From Flavobacterium taihuense (lineage in GTDB: Bacteria; Bacteroidota; Bacteroidia; Flavobacteriales; Flavobacteriaceae), in the NCBI RefSeq assembly GCF_019351435.1, contig NZ_JAHWYN010000006.1, forward strand, positions 62,001-126,000: 64,000 bases of DNA, in the 5' to 3' direction. The notes under the pieces were generated by a model. That model had not been told where the DNA came from. It worked only from the letters and a program-made list of their open reading frames with translations, and ran no database searches. Numbering within the stretch: position 1 is the first letter of the stretch; the number at the start of each line of letters is the position of its first letter. This document shows, piece by piece, positions 1 to 9,269 of the stretch. The translations under genes were made by a program, and so were the position numbers.

Positions 1-33
1 AATCCCGATGTGGATTTTTTTTGGTGAGATTAT

Positions 34-69
34 GACACATAGAGAGACACATAGACACAATGGGACACA
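34..69. repeat. GACACA short direct repeats
   Basis: Four copies of GACAC(A) start at positions 34, 46, 54 and 64, just before the HTH gene. Such clusters next to an integrase/excisionase pair can be protein-binding sites; that role is inference. The repeats also run across the ATG at 60, which argues for the next ATG (84) as the true start of the gene. Confidence 0.4.
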
Positions 70-83
70 AAATTAGTCACATT

Positions 84-647
84 ATGAGTTCTAACATTGA
101 GGTCATCAGAATTTGTGAACACTGCAAAAAACAGTTCACAGCCAGAACAACGCGAACGCGATATTGTTCACCCATTTGCAACAGTCGGGGTTATAAAGCA
201 TTGGTACGGAACGGAAAAGTAGAAAAAAGCAATAACGAGACTCTCCAGCTTTTAAACACAGATTTGGAAAAAATAAAGCCGCTTGAGTTTTTAAAAATTA
301 CTCAGGCAACCCTGCTTTTTGGAATTAGCAGAAGTACGCTTTACAGGTTAGTTAACAATGGACAGCTAGACATTGCAAAGTTTGGCAAACGAACTGTTAT
401 CCGCAGATGTGACCTTGAAGCTTTTTTTGCTATTCCCATACAGGATGTTACTTTGAAGACTGGACAGCAATTTCCTGGTTTTGACAATTGCTATACTATC
501 ACGCAAATTCAGCAGAAGTACAATATTTCTTCAGGAGCACTCTATCTATTGATTCAACGGCAGGGTATAGTAAAATATTCCGTTGGAAAATTTACCTGTG
601 TAGCCAAACAGGATATTGATATAATTTTTAATGCTGCGGGAAGATGA
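84..647 (+). CDS. Zinc-ribbon, double helix-turn-helix DNA-binding protein (excisionase-like)
   Basis: A 187-residue protein counted from ATG 84 (an in-frame ATG at 60 lies inside the GACACA repeats). Residues 12-32 hold a Cys4 cluster (C12-x2-C15 and C28-x3-C32) that looks like a small zinc ribbon. Residues ~68-113 form an excisionase/MerR-like winged HTH (LKITQATLLFGISRSTLYRL), and ~136-182 form a second, weaker copy (YTITQIQQKYNISSGALYLL). The stop overlaps the start of the integrase (ATGA), so the two are translationally coupled. It probably acts as recombination directionality factor or regulator of the integrase; this role is inferred from domain and position. Confidence 0.75.
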   Translation: MSSNIEVIRICEHCKKQFTARTTRTRYCSPICNSRGYKALVRNGKVEKSNNETLQLLNTDLEKIKPLEFLKITQATLLFGISRSTLYRLVNNGQLDIAKFGKRTVIRRCDLEAFFAIPIQDVTLKTGQQFPGFDNCYTITQIQQKYNISSGALYLLIQRQGIVKYSVGKFTCVAKQDIDIIFNAAGR

Positions 648-1786
648 AAAATATAAATGTTACGCTAAGAAAAAGGACGCTGCCAAGTGGAAAGATTACA
701 TTATACCTTGATTTTTTTCCTCCAATCTATAACGCTAAAACTCGTGAATTTTCGCGCAGAGAATATTTAGGTTTATATCTGGTTTCAAAACCAAAAAACA
801 ATATTGATAAAACACTGAATTCAGAAAATTTACACAAAGCCGAGATGATTTGTGCAAATAGGCTTAATGAACTGAACAAGCTACAAATCTATACACCATT
901 TGAACAAGAGCGGCTTCGTCTACAGGAAATAGGAGAAAAATCATTTCTACAGTATTTAAAACAGACAGCAGAAACCAGAACAGGCATTAACGCGGAAATT
1001 TGGAAATATGCAATTATCCACTTTGAAAAGTTTCTTAAGAACGAAGACATATTAATGCAGGAAATTGATGTAACAATTATTGAGGATTTCAGGGAATTCA
1101 TTTTGAAGGCAAAATGTTTAAAGAAAAAAGACCAGTTTTTGGCTCAAAATACTGCCCTATCCTATTTTAACAAGATCAAGGCCACCCTACGAAAAGCTTA
1201 CAAAAAAGGATTACTGCAAACTGATGTTAATGCTGCGGTCGAAAGCATCAAGGAAAAAGAGTCACAAAGGAATTTCCTTACTATGGAAGAAGCTTCCAGA
1301 CTGTTTAGAACACCTTGCAAAAAAGAAATTGTCAAACGTGTCTCCATGTTTTCTCTGCTAACAGGAATACGCTATTCTGACATTGCAAAACTTACATGGG
1401 ACGAAGTGCAGCATAGTAAAAGTGAAGGATATTACATTAGATTTAAACAACAAAAAACTGACAGACCGGTAACTCTTCCTATTTCTCAGGAAGCGTTCGA
1501 GTGTTTAGGAGAAAAAGTGGAACAATATAAGAGAGTCTTTTATAATTTAAAAAAATGGGACGTAGACCGTTTGTTGCCTATTTGGGTTAAAGACGCATCA
1601 ATTGAAAAACATATTACGTTTCACTGCTTTCGTCATACATATGCAACATTGCAAATGGCGGCAGGTACCGACATTTTTACGGTATCGAAAATGTTAGGTC
1701 ACAAAAACATAAAGACAACGCAGATATATACAAAAATCATCGACGAGAAAAAAAGGGAAACAACTAATAAAATTTCATTTAAATAA
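644..1786 (+). CDS. int: Tyrosine recombinase / integrase
   Basis: A 380-residue site-specific recombinase that would integrate and excise the element. The N-terminal ~80 residues look like the arm-binding domain of Bacteroidota integrases, ~100-200 is the SAM-like core-binding domain, and the catalytic domain covers ~210-365. The catalytic set is complete: R243 (LLTGIRYSDIAKL), K271, H327-x2-R330 (HCFRH), H353 (LGHK) and nucleophile Y362 (TQIYTK). It overlaps the upstream HTH gene by 4 bp. No attachment site could be identified nearby without the opposite end of the element. Confidence 0.95.
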   Translation: MKNINVTLRKRTLPSGKITLYLDFFPPIYNAKTREFSRREYLGLYLVSKPKNNIDKTLNSENLHKAEMICANRLNELNKLQIYTPFEQERLRLQEIGEKSFLQYLKQTAETRTGINAEIWKYAIIHFEKFLKNEDILMQEIDVTIIEDFREFILKAKCLKKKDQFLAQNTALSYFNKIKATLRKAYKKGLLQTDVNAAVESIKEKESQRNFLTMEEASRLFRTPCKKEIVKRVSMFSLLTGIRYSDIAKLTWDEVQHSKSEGYYIRFKQQKTDRPVTLPISQEAFECLGEKVEQYKRVFYNLKKWDVDRLLPIWVKDASIEKHITFHCFRHTYATLQMAAGTDIFTVSKMLGHKNIKTTQIYTKIIDEKKRETTNKISFK

Positions 1787-2243
1787 AGTTTTTTTTTAAT
1801 TTGTTATAAAAGAAAAAATAGTACTTGACTTTTGCTTTAAGGTAACTTTCTCAGCCACTTTAAAGTTGAAAGTGGATTTTATTTTTGATGCATTCAATTC
1901 AAAGAGATCTTTAAGGAAATAGCCGATCTATGTGGGTTACTTGCGAATTGAAAATACATTAAATCAGATGTACTTTTGGTAGCACTACAGAACAAACAAT
2001 TGGCAGGGAGATGAAGAACTTGGGCAGCGAGCTGAGCAAAGCCAACTCTAACATTCCTGATGAAACAATGTCAATGATATTGAAACTGGAAAAAGAATTA
2101 CAAAAACTAAAAGAACAATTTGGGATTAAATAAACTAAAAACCAACCTTAGCAATTCGGTTGATAACTTTCCTGTTTAAAAAACATTTCAAGGAAGAATA
2201 CTACACTAATCTCTTTATCTTAGCAAGATAAAAACAAAAAAGT
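1787..2243. other. Intergenic region after the integrase
   Basis: This 457 bp stretch is AT-rich and holds only one short open frame (2011-2133). I see no tRNA, no terminator hairpin of quality and no recognisable repeat. It separates the recombination module from the defence-like genes, so an insertion scar is plausible but not shown. Confidence 0.5.
2011..2133 (+). CDS. Small 40-residue helical ORF, possible gene remnant
   Basis: ATG at 2011 opens a 40-codon frame ending in TAA at 2131. The product is charged and probably coiled-coil at its C-terminal end (LEKELQKLKEQFGIK). The frame stays open upstream to 1963 without a start, so this may be the tail of a decayed longer gene rather than a complete small protein. 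I do not recognise the family. Confidence 0.3.
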   Translation: MKNLGSELSKANSNIPDETMSMILKLEKELQKLKEQFGIK

Positions 2244-3182
2244 ATGGGTGAATGGTCTAAAACAGTCGGCGAAAAAGGCGAAAAGGTAGTCGACTTTTTC
2301 TTTAAGGAAATACTCGGATATAATTCCGTTACTTCCAATGAAACAATAAACTGTATTAAGGGTACGAAACATAAATCTAAGTCAGCAAAAGGTGATAAAA
2401 CGACACATGGTATTGATGCTTTAATTAGCAGCAAAAGCCCTCTTGAAGATCAATTATTAGATATTATAGTTATATCTTCAAAATATACTGCAGACGAATA
2501 CCCTAAAAACCCAAAGGCAAAGTTCAAAGACCATTTTGAAGATTTGGCCTTTACACTTGAATGCTTCAAGAATTCTAAACTGTATTCCGAAACGAATTAT
2601 AAATTCAGCGGAATAACCAGAACAGAAATTGCAGGTATCCTAGTATGGCTATCGGACAAGAGCCCCGAAGACTATGAACTTATTCCTAAAATTGCCAATA
2701 TGCAAATTGATGCGGACCTTATTTTTGACAAGATTATTGTCCTAGATAATAATCGTATGAATTTTCTGTATCAAACGGTTTTTAGAGCAAAGGAAGTATA
2801 TGGCGTCGACAATGTTAAATTTGTATATCACAATACTAGCTTGAATATCATCGGCTTAAACTCTATAAGCTATGGCGACATCATGCCAGTACAATACATT
2901 TTCTCAGATATTATTCCACTGAGAATCGAAAAAGGAAGCGATGTGGAATTTCTTATTTTCTGTAAAGACAGTTTTTCAAAAGATAATCTTTCTAAACTTC
3001 TTTCTTTTGCAAAAAGTTTTGATCATTTAGCCTCGGCGAAGAAAACAATTTTATCTTTCCCAGATTACAATGAATTACACCACAAAGGTGCTATTGAAGG
3101 GGAATTATCTAAATTTCCTAAATACAGCTTTAATCAAAACCTTTTAGTTCGCAAGTATCCATCAGATTTTAGAAATAGTTAA
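2244..3182 (+). CDS. gapS4a: GapS4a-like anti-phage protein, predicted PD-(D/E)XK nuclease
   Basis: A 312-residue protein whose start (MGEWSK..GEKGEK), length and partner resemble GapS4a of the two-gene GAPS4 anti-phage system as I recall it. A restriction-like core is visible near the N-terminus: E10/E13 in the first helix, D58 in HGIDAL, and S79-x-K80 in VISSKYT, where the usual acidic residue before the Lys is replaced by Ser. The C-terminal half has no motif I know. Two bases separate it from the next gene, so the pair is one operon. Family assignment is from memory of the pattern and not a search. Confidence 0.62.
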   Translation: MGEWSKTVGEKGEKVVDFFFKEILGYNSVTSNETINCIKGTKHKSKSAKGDKTTHGIDALISSKSPLEDQLLDIIVISSKYTADEYPKNPKAKFKDHFEDLAFTLECFKNSKLYSETNYKFSGITRTEIAGILVWLSDKSPEDYELIPKIANMQIDADLIFDKIIVLDNNRMNFLYQTVFRAKEVYGVDNVKFVYHNTSLNIIGLNSISYGDIMPVQYIFSDIIPLRIEKGSDVEFLIFCKDSFSKDNLSKLLSFAKSFDHLASAKKTILSFPDYNELHHKGAIEGELSKFPKYSFNQNLLVRKYPSDFRNS

Positions 3183-3184
3183 AA

Positions 3185-4288
3185 ATGGAAAAAGATTTTT
3201 TACCACAAGGTGACCATATAAGACAGCTCCTAGTTAACGCGAGCATTTCAACGACCAATATTAACGGATTGCTCCGGGACAAAGGAGTTTTTCTAGGTCA
3301 CATAGAGAAGAATAATTCAATCCCACTATTGATGAAAACTCTTGTAAGTCCTGCAGATTTTCACGATTTACATGAGGCACAAAAAAAGAAGGAGGATACT
3401 ATTAAATTTAGGACTGCAACTATTAAATGTACTTCTGATGTCGATTTAACAAATGTTTTTTCTGCCCCAATGGATCTTGCTGGAAAAATCAAAGAGGCAC
3501 ACAAGTATGAGCCAAATTTTAAGCTTCTGGGGACACCGACATTCTACATCGAGGACGAGACGGCCATTTTTGACTACAAGATCGAACGTGATAATTTTCT
3601 TGAAAACTGGACCAGCAATAAGACAGAACATTCAGGGAAGGTTTTCGTCAAAAAGTCAAAGGACGGAAATCTCGAATTGTCAGTCGAACAGAATTCAACT
3701 TCAAAAGAAACTATTTTGATAAACGAGCTAATTGTTGGCGAGGTAAAAAAACTTCTTAAAGACCAAAGCTTCATCAAACCGGGGGATGATTTTATCCGCA
3801 TTAAATTTAAGGATTTTACGAACGCACAAAGGATTCAGTTTTTCTACTCCTTTACAAAAGATTTCTGCATCTATTTAAAATTTCAATCCATCACCGATAT
3901 CGATCTCTATCTTGATGAAGAACAGGAGTCACATGCAGATATTAAAGCCTTGGTTGACGAAATAGATTCATTAAAGATAAACGGACGTGGCCTCCAGAAT
4001 AACCCATTACTGAAAAACAACTTATATCATGACAAACTGATCGTTGCATCAATCTCGTTTAAGTTTAGTTTTGATATCAGGGGTGTTAAAGGTAGCGCTA
4101 ATCTTGTTATCGCATTCCCTGACTATATTGCAAAAAGATCAAGTGATGCAGAGCTACAGATTTCGCTTAATTTTACGATTGAAAAAGAACATAAGAGGAT
4201 GACAACAGAAACTCAGTTAAGAAAAGAACTTTATGCTTTCGTTGAGAAACACAAGATTGCAAACTATTCAAAATTTAAAACACCATAG
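3185..4288 (+). CDS. gapS4b: GapS4b-like anti-phage partner protein
   Basis: A 367-residue soluble protein starting 2 bp after the nuclease-like gene. The N-terminal part (LPQGDHIRQLL, GLLRDKGVFLG, followed by a segment on resisting or responding to substrate, IPLLMKTLVSP) matches my recollection of the GapS4b family. There is no signal peptide, membrane segment or catalytic motif that I can name. It is presumably the sensor or complex partner of the nuclease subunit. A terminator follows, so the operon has two genes. Confidence 0.6.
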   Translation: MEKDFLPQGDHIRQLLVNASISTTNINGLLRDKGVFLGHIEKNNSIPLLMKTLVSPADFHDLHEAQKKKEDTIKFRTATIKCTSDVDLTNVFSAPMDLAGKIKEAHKYEPNFKLLGTPTFYIEDETAIFDYKIERDNFLENWTSNKTEHSGKVFVKKSKDGNLELSVEQNSTSKETILINELIVGEVKKLLKDQSFIKPGDDFIRIKFKDFTNAQRIQFFYSFTKDFCIYLKFQSITDIDLYLDEEQESHADIKALVDEIDSLKINGRGLQNNPLLKNNLYHDKLIVASISFKFSFDIRGVKGSANLVIAFPDYIAKRSSDAELQISLNFTIEKEHKRMTTETQLRKELYAFVEKHKIANYSKFKTP

Positions 4289-4321
4289 ATTGTATGGAAA
4301 TGAATTGCTACTATTTAAGAG

Positions 4322-4362
4322 GCCGTCTCACAATAAGGTATGTGACGGCTTCTTTTTTTTTT
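4322..4362. terminator. Hairpin terminator between the convergent defence genes
   Basis: GCCGTCTCAC (4322-4331) pairs with GTGACGGC (4342-4349) around a 10-base loop, with a 2-base bulge. A long T tract follows on the plus strand (4351-4362). It ends the gapS4-like operon; the opposing gene stops at 4403. Confidence 0.75.
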
Positions 4363-4402
4363 GAGGCATAGCTTAATTCTTCAAAGCCTACCCCCAATTA
4401 TA

Positions 4403-7400
4403 CTATGGAAGAAAAATCTCCACAGGAAAATCTAATAGCTTTCCAGTTTCTATTTCACTCCTAATATTATCATTTCTTTCCAATCTGCTTTTAGTGGTAC
4501 CAGCACAATAGACCCTGAATATTGAATAATTATCACCATAGGCGAACATTTGTTTCCATTCTTCCAAAGACAATTTGATCATCTCCTTTGTCGCCGATGG
4601 TGTGCCTTTTACCTCAATACATTTTTCAATCCCGTTTTCCATAACCGTAAAATCATAAGGGAGGTAACTTTCAGCCGTCTCGTTATGCCAGATGATTTCA
4701 GTAAAGCTATCCTTGTTCTCCTGAAGATATTTATTGACATATTCCTCAGACCATCGTCCTATATCAACTTTAACTTGCGAATTTTCAATTGGTTTGTAAA
4801 TTTTGGAAGTAGTAACTGTCACTTGGGACAGGTTATTTACCACAGCAGTAACGCTTTCAAAATTAATATCTTCGACTTGTACCTCGGGTACAAAAACATT
4901 TTCAAAATCGATATCTACACCTGTATAAGGGCTTTCTGGATCTCCTGTTTCCTCCGAATATTCAGAGCTGGTACCTGGATAAAAGCCGTCATCTTCAGGG
5001 ATTTCACCCACAGGATAACCCTGTTCTTGAAGCCATAAATAGATGTCTTCAGGCTGAAGCTGCATCGCTAATCCGAATTCCCGTTCCATACCTTCCAATT
5101 TTAAAAGATCGCACAGACTGTTGCTAAGACTGTATAAAGTTACAGGCGAATTCCATTTGCCTGTAAAATAAAACTCGCCGTATTGTCCTGGCCAGCAGTC
5201 GATCTTAGAATCTACAATCACTTGCTCCTGATCTTTGTAAACCAAGCTTAGTGATTCTGCATTTATAAATTTTGTATTCCCAAAAGTTGATGTAATCTTA
5301 GAAAGCGTTTTCTGATAGTTATCAGTACTTTTTTTGGAATAAATGAATGCAAGAAATGACGCGCGTTTCATAAGCGCTTGTTGAAGTTCAACATCCTCCC
5401 TTACATTCGAAGGAACAAATTCCAGCAAATCATAAGTGATCATTGGAATATCTAAAAACTCGGACAACGCTTTTATTTCGCCTTTTGACCTTGGTGGCAC
5501 TTTAAGAAATCTATTGCTTCCCATTGGCGCCTGAGCGTTATGTACAGCAAATATATACAGGTCCGCTGCTGGTTCGAAAGTGTTGTCGATAGTAAGCATA
5601 TAACTACTGGCCTTCCACTGCTCAATTTTCGGTCTTAAAGAACGTACTACATCTGTAGGCTGACCGATAAGCTGGTCATAAATCGAAAATAACTGTTTGT
5701 TAGTATCACTGTCAAGTGGCTGGGAGCCGATCAGATTAAGTAGATGCAGGCACTCTTCTGGACTAAAAATTTTCTTGAATTTAAAAAAATCTATTTGTCC
5801 TACAGTCATCGATGCGGGTAAATCTGCAACGGGAAGATGCTGACCGATAATTGATTTTAAAGACGGTGCAAAAACATCAGTCGACTTATAACATTTACCA
5901 TCTGTGCAGGGAATACATTCAAAATTTTTAACGTAATATTCAATATAGCTCGGAACAATATTACTGCCTCCATAATAATAGTAGTGTGTAGTGTCGCATT
6001 TATATTTGAACAGATCCCAACTATCAAGCATTTTTGTCCAAAAGAACTTAGAAAAAGATGCTTCCAATAGACTTGATCTGAATTCAATTGCAGTATAATT
6101 CTGTATGTAATGTTGTCCACTTTTTCGATATGGACGATACAACGAAGGATAAGCTTCTGTACTATCCAGCCAGTTTAGATAATCAGTTGCCTCAGGATAG
6201 GTTCTTGCAAATTTTTGTCTTTCTATTTTCTCATCGATAAGATCAATAGAAATATTTTCTCTTATACCAATCTTTTTGAAAAAAACTTTCCAGTCTGTGG
6301 AATCTTCTTCAGTTTCTATATAGTCTTGTGTCAAAAAATTTGCGTTTGGCAAAATCGTTGAGAGTTTCTTTTCAGGGTTGTACTGATCTGAAAGATAACA
6401 ATGACTTGGCATCTTTAGACCATTGGTAGTTAAAACCTTCAACAACTTCAAATCCAGATAATCACTATCAGAGAGTAATTTTGCCTGATATACTTTAAAA
6501 ATAAAGCGAGTGATGACTAATCTGTTTTGCTCATTGATATCATCGTTCTTAATCATCGGAAGGATAGCTTTTCGCACAACTTCCAGATCAGTGGGTTCCC
6601 GCACCCCCAATACCTGGAGCCATTTAATTACATGTTTTTTATCGCCGTAAAAAGCTAAAATATCCTCATGAACATAATTGAGGTTTTCAAAATTGATGTC
6701 CGGAGTTACTGTCTCTGCCGGCATGAAAATTTCCTGAGGACTTTTGTATTGACCAGACTCATCCATAATAAAAGGTGCCGATTCCAATTGCGGCAGCCAG
6801 GTTGGATTATTACCGTTGATTGTCTTGTTATAAAAAAACCGTATCAAATTAATTGCTCCATTGGCATCATCAATAGCTTCAGATTCTACAAGTTTCAGCA
6901 CCTGCGAAAAAGCAAACTGCCTAGCTCCTAACGGTATTAAGCAGGATTGACTTTCCATCCGCAGATCTACTATTCCATGCGAATCGGTTATGCCGAGATA
7001 ATCTGTTATTAAGGCTGGAGGGAAGTACTCCGAAAAGCCGGTATTGTCCACTACACTTTGTGAGATTACAATGGTATCCTTACCAGACTGCTCCGGCAAG
7101 AAATCAATATCCCCAGCTGCTGCCTCAAGGCTTTTGTTATATGCGATATCGACTTTTAAATCTGAATATGCCGGATACTTGCCATTAAATAATTTAAGAA
7201 CATCGAAACGATATTGAGTTTCTTGTAAATCGCTAAACCATTCTAACTGCCGTCTTGCAATTTCGATAAACAGAAATTCATTCCAAATATTTGGCATCAA
7301 TTCAGTACGCTCTGCATTAGTGAGGAAATCTCCATTGATCAGAAATGGGAATTCCTTATTTGCTTTCGTCGGCAGGTACGAATAAATTACGGCCCTCTTA

Positions 7401-8266
7401 ATTGGTATCAAATGCTGATCTTTAACCTGTGCTGCAAATGTTAGTTTGGTCGCCTTGGCTTCTTTTAATTTCTGAGGGCATTCTGTATCGGAAAGCTGAT
7501 TAAGTTTTACTGACAGTTCCTCACTAATTGGCAGATCCATTATTTTAAATATCCAAGAACTCTGTAACTTACCATTATTGTAAAGATCTACAACATCCTG
7601 CGAGGCTTCTTTGGTTACTTCAAATATTTTTTTATCCCTGTCAAAGAGTGTAACAGTTTTAACCTTCCGTAGAAAAAGTATAATTTGACAGTCTTCAAAA
7701 ACTTTAATAATTTCTCGTTTGATATTTTCACGGTCACTGATACCAATGATTGTATTTACCCAGTCTTCGTCATAAAAGCCGGCAACTTCACTGGCAACCT
7801 GATCCGTCCAGATTGGCACAACCTGCCATGGATATTCTTCAGGGTTAGCATAACCCTCAAAATTTTTATCAAAACGAAATGAGAAGCCTCCCGAGACTAT
7901 GTGCGCATAGTCCGATGAACCAAAGACAGATTTAAAACCAATACCCTTATAACCTGTTTTTTCTACATTTTTATCCTTATCGCTTGCACGGTTACCAATA
8001 CCTGATATACCTTGAACATCTTCTTTAGTGAAATGTTTACCGTTGTGCGAAAACACAAGGTAATTATCCAGCAGTTGAAAGCGAACACTAATTGGGCTTT
8101 CGTCTGAGGAAGAATCATCAGCATTTTGCAGGAGTTCAAAAATGAACCGATTTACTTCACCAAAAACTGTTTTGGATAATACATTTAGTGTACGGGCGAG
8201 ATCCCTTGAATTGCTGTCATTTTTGGCTTTTTCTTCATGTATAGTATCAACAAATTCTTTGTACAT
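4403..8266 (-). CDS. Sacsin-like GHKL ATPase with C-terminal NO VEIN (DUF3883) domain
   Basis: A 1287-residue protein. The N-terminus is an HSP90/sacsin-type ATPase: N-box with N48 (FELLQNADD), a second motif HNGKHF at 74-79 in place of the usual DNGxG, and GYKGIGF at 105-111. The long middle (~250-1150) has no motif I can name. The last ~110 residues are the NO VEIN/DUF3883 fold with a PD-(D/E)XK-like D1205, E1218, K1220 (IEVKGT) followed by the typical SLEEWKQ helix. Large ATPase-DUF3883 proteins recur in phage-defence islands, so a defence role is likely but inferred. It faces the gapS4-like pair and has its own promoter region beyond 8266. Confidence 0.75.
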   Translation of the reverse strand: MYKEFVDTIHEEKAKNDSNSRDLARTLNVLSKTVFGEVNRFIFELLQNADDSSSDESPISVRFQLLDNYLVFSHNGKHFTKEDVQGISGIGNRASDKDKNVEKTGYKGIGFKSVFGSSDYAHIVSGGFSFRFDKNFEGYANPEEYPWQVVPIWTDQVASEVAGFYDEDWVNTIIGISDRENIKREIIKVFEDCQIILFLRKVKTVTLFDRDKKIFEVTKEASQDVVDLYNNGKLQSSWIFKIMDLPISEELSVKLNQLSDTECPQKLKEAKATKLTFAAQVKDQHLIPIKRAVIYSYLPTKANKEFPFLINGDFLTNAERTELMPNIWNEFLFIEIARRQLEWFSDLQETQYRFDVLKLFNGKYPAYSDLKVDIAYNKSLEAAAGDIDFLPEQSGKDTIVISQSVVDNTGFSEYFPPALITDYLGITDSHGIVDLRMESQSCLIPLGARQFAFSQVLKLVESEAIDDANGAINLIRFFYNKTINGNNPTWLPQLESAPFIMDESGQYKSPQEIFMPAETVTPDINFENLNYVHEDILAFYGDKKHVIKWLQVLGVREPTDLEVVRKAILPMIKNDDINEQNRLVITRFIFKVYQAKLLSDSDYLDLKLLKVLTTNGLKMPSHCYLSDQYNPEKKLSTILPNANFLTQDYIETEEDSTDWKVFFKKIGIRENISIDLIDEKIERQKFARTYPEATDYLNWLDSTEAYPSLYRPYRKSGQHYIQNYTAIEFRSSLLEASFSKFFWTKMLDSWDLFKYKCDTTHYYYYGGSNIVPSYIEYYVKNFECIPCTDGKCYKSTDVFAPSLKSIIGQHLPVADLPASMTVGQIDFFKFKKIFSPEECLHLLNLIGSQPLDSDTNKQLFSIYDQLIGQPTDVVRSLRPKIEQWKASSYMLTIDNTFEPAADLYIFAVHNAQAPMGSNRFLKVPPRSKGEIKALSEFLDIPMITYDLLEFVPSNVREDVELQQALMKRASFLAFIYSKKSTDNYQKTLSKITSTFGNTKFINAESLSLVYKDQEQVIVDSKIDCWPGQYGEFYFTGKWNSPVTLYSLSNSLCDLLKLEGMEREFGLAMQLQPEDIYLWLQEQGYPVGEIPEDDGFYPGTSSEYSEETGDPESPYTGVDIDFENVFVPEVQVEDINFESVTAVVNNLSQVTVTTSKIYKPIENSQVKVDIGRWSEEYVNKYLQENKDSFTEIIWHNETAESYLPYDFTVMENGIEKCIEVKGTPSATKEMIKLSLEEWKQMFAYGDNYSIFRVYCAGTTKSRLERNDNIRSEIETGKLLDFPVEIFLP

Positions 8267-8846
8267 AAACCTTCAATTTAAAATTAATTTCCGCTTTGGT
8301 GAATGTAAGTAAAATATGTTTTTTAACAAGAATAACGATTTAATTTTTTTAATAAAAGTGAATCAAAAGTCTCAAAAGACGATTTGTAAATAGTATTTGG
8401 CAGCGGCGTTAGTTTTATATCATGGTAGTTCTTTACTCTTATAGCTCAGTACATTATTTGATCTCTATTGCATTTGTACCGTATAATCATAGTGCTTCCC
8501 TATCCTTTTTTGTATTCAAAAACCAGTATGCTTTTGTCTTATTTCACGAGCAAAGGTAACTCCGTGTTCTTAACGCAATAGCAAGGCCTAGTCCTTCAGA
8601 TTTGATAAAAAATCTCCACCCATGCGGGTTGTATTTTTTATCAAAGCCTTGCTATTGCTAAACGCTCACCTTTTTATGCTCATGAAACAAAACATAGCAT
8701 ACTCCGGCTCTTTAAACGAATAAAAAAAATGTCAGCAATGAGAAATAAAATATTAACAATGGTAATGATGAAACAAAACAGCACCTCCACTCATTGCCAA
8801 ATAAATAAATTTTCAAAAAAAATAATTCATTAAAAAAGTAGAAATC
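8267..8846. other. Non-coding junction between defence genes and ICE backbone
   Basis: This 580 bp gap holds no convincing gene. Its main content is the long inverted repeat at 8525-8703. The left part (8267-8500) would carry the promoter of the minus-strand ATPase and the right part (8704-8846) the leader of ssb. No tRNA is seen. Confidence 0.6.
8525..8703. repeat. Long imperfect palindrome upstream of ssb
   Basis: A nested inverted repeat of ~180 bp. Perfect arms are GCAATAGCAAGGC (8575-8587) with GCCTTGCTATTGC (8646-8658), and TTTGATAAAAAAT (8601-8613) with ATTTTTTATCAAA (8633-8645). The right arms are adjacent while the left arms are 13 bases apart. At the tip ACCC-ATGC-GGGT forms a small hairpin. 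Outside, AGTATGCT...CACGAGC...AAAGGT (8525-8557) matches the reverse complement of 8671-8703 imperfectly. It could form a cruciform or a very long RNA hairpin. Function unknown; origin, leader structure or single-strand initiation site are options. Confidence 0.85.
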
Positions 8847-9224
8847 ATGAACATCATTGGAAGAGTGACAAAAGATGCGCAGGTACGCACATTGTCAAAC
8901 AGCAAACAGGTAGTAAATTTTTCAGTAGCCATCAACGACAGCTACCGAAATAAAGCGGGCGAACGTATAGAGCAGACAACCTACTTTGATTGTGCTTACT
9001 GGCTTAGCTCAAAAGTAGTAAATATACTCGCGAAAGGCACTCTTGTGGAACTCACAGGCAGAGTAAGCGCAAGAGCGTGGACAGGCAATAACGGAGAAGT
9101 GTATGCAGGTCTGAACTTCAATACCTCGCAAATTAAATTGCACGCAGGAGGTAAAAAATCCGAAACGGTACAAACTGCCACGGAAATCAATAATAACAAA
9201 GCGGAGAACGACCTCCCATTTTAA
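8847..9224 (+). CDS. ssb: Single-stranded DNA-binding protein
   Basis: A 125-residue OB-fold SSB (MNIIGRVTKDAQV start, VVNFSVA, TTYFDCAYW, VELTGRVSARAW), shorter than chromosomal SSBs. It ends in the DLPF tip through which SSBs recruit partner proteins. In an ICE it would coat transferred single-stranded DNA. It opens the ssb-DUF932-PRTRC run and sits just after the long palindrome. Confidence 0.95.
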   Translation: MNIIGRVTKDAQVRTLSNSKQVVNFSVAINDSYRNKAGERIEQTTYFDCAYWLSSKVVNILAKGTLVELTGRVSARAWTGNNGEVYAGLNFNTSQIKLHAGGKKSETVQTATEINNNKAENDLPF

Positions 9225-9269
9225 CTGTAGGTTTTTAAACAATTTTTAAACTTTTTAAATCATTTTATC

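Noticed and set aside
4550-5038. 162-codon ORF antisense to the NO VEIN gene
   Set aside because: It is a shadow of a well-supported 1287-codon gene and has Phe/Ile-rich antisense composition.
8396-8407. TTTGGCAGCGGC as a further copy of the phased TTGGC array
   Set aside because: The GGC units are 6 bp apart rather than 10 and only two exist, so it does not match the mob arrays.
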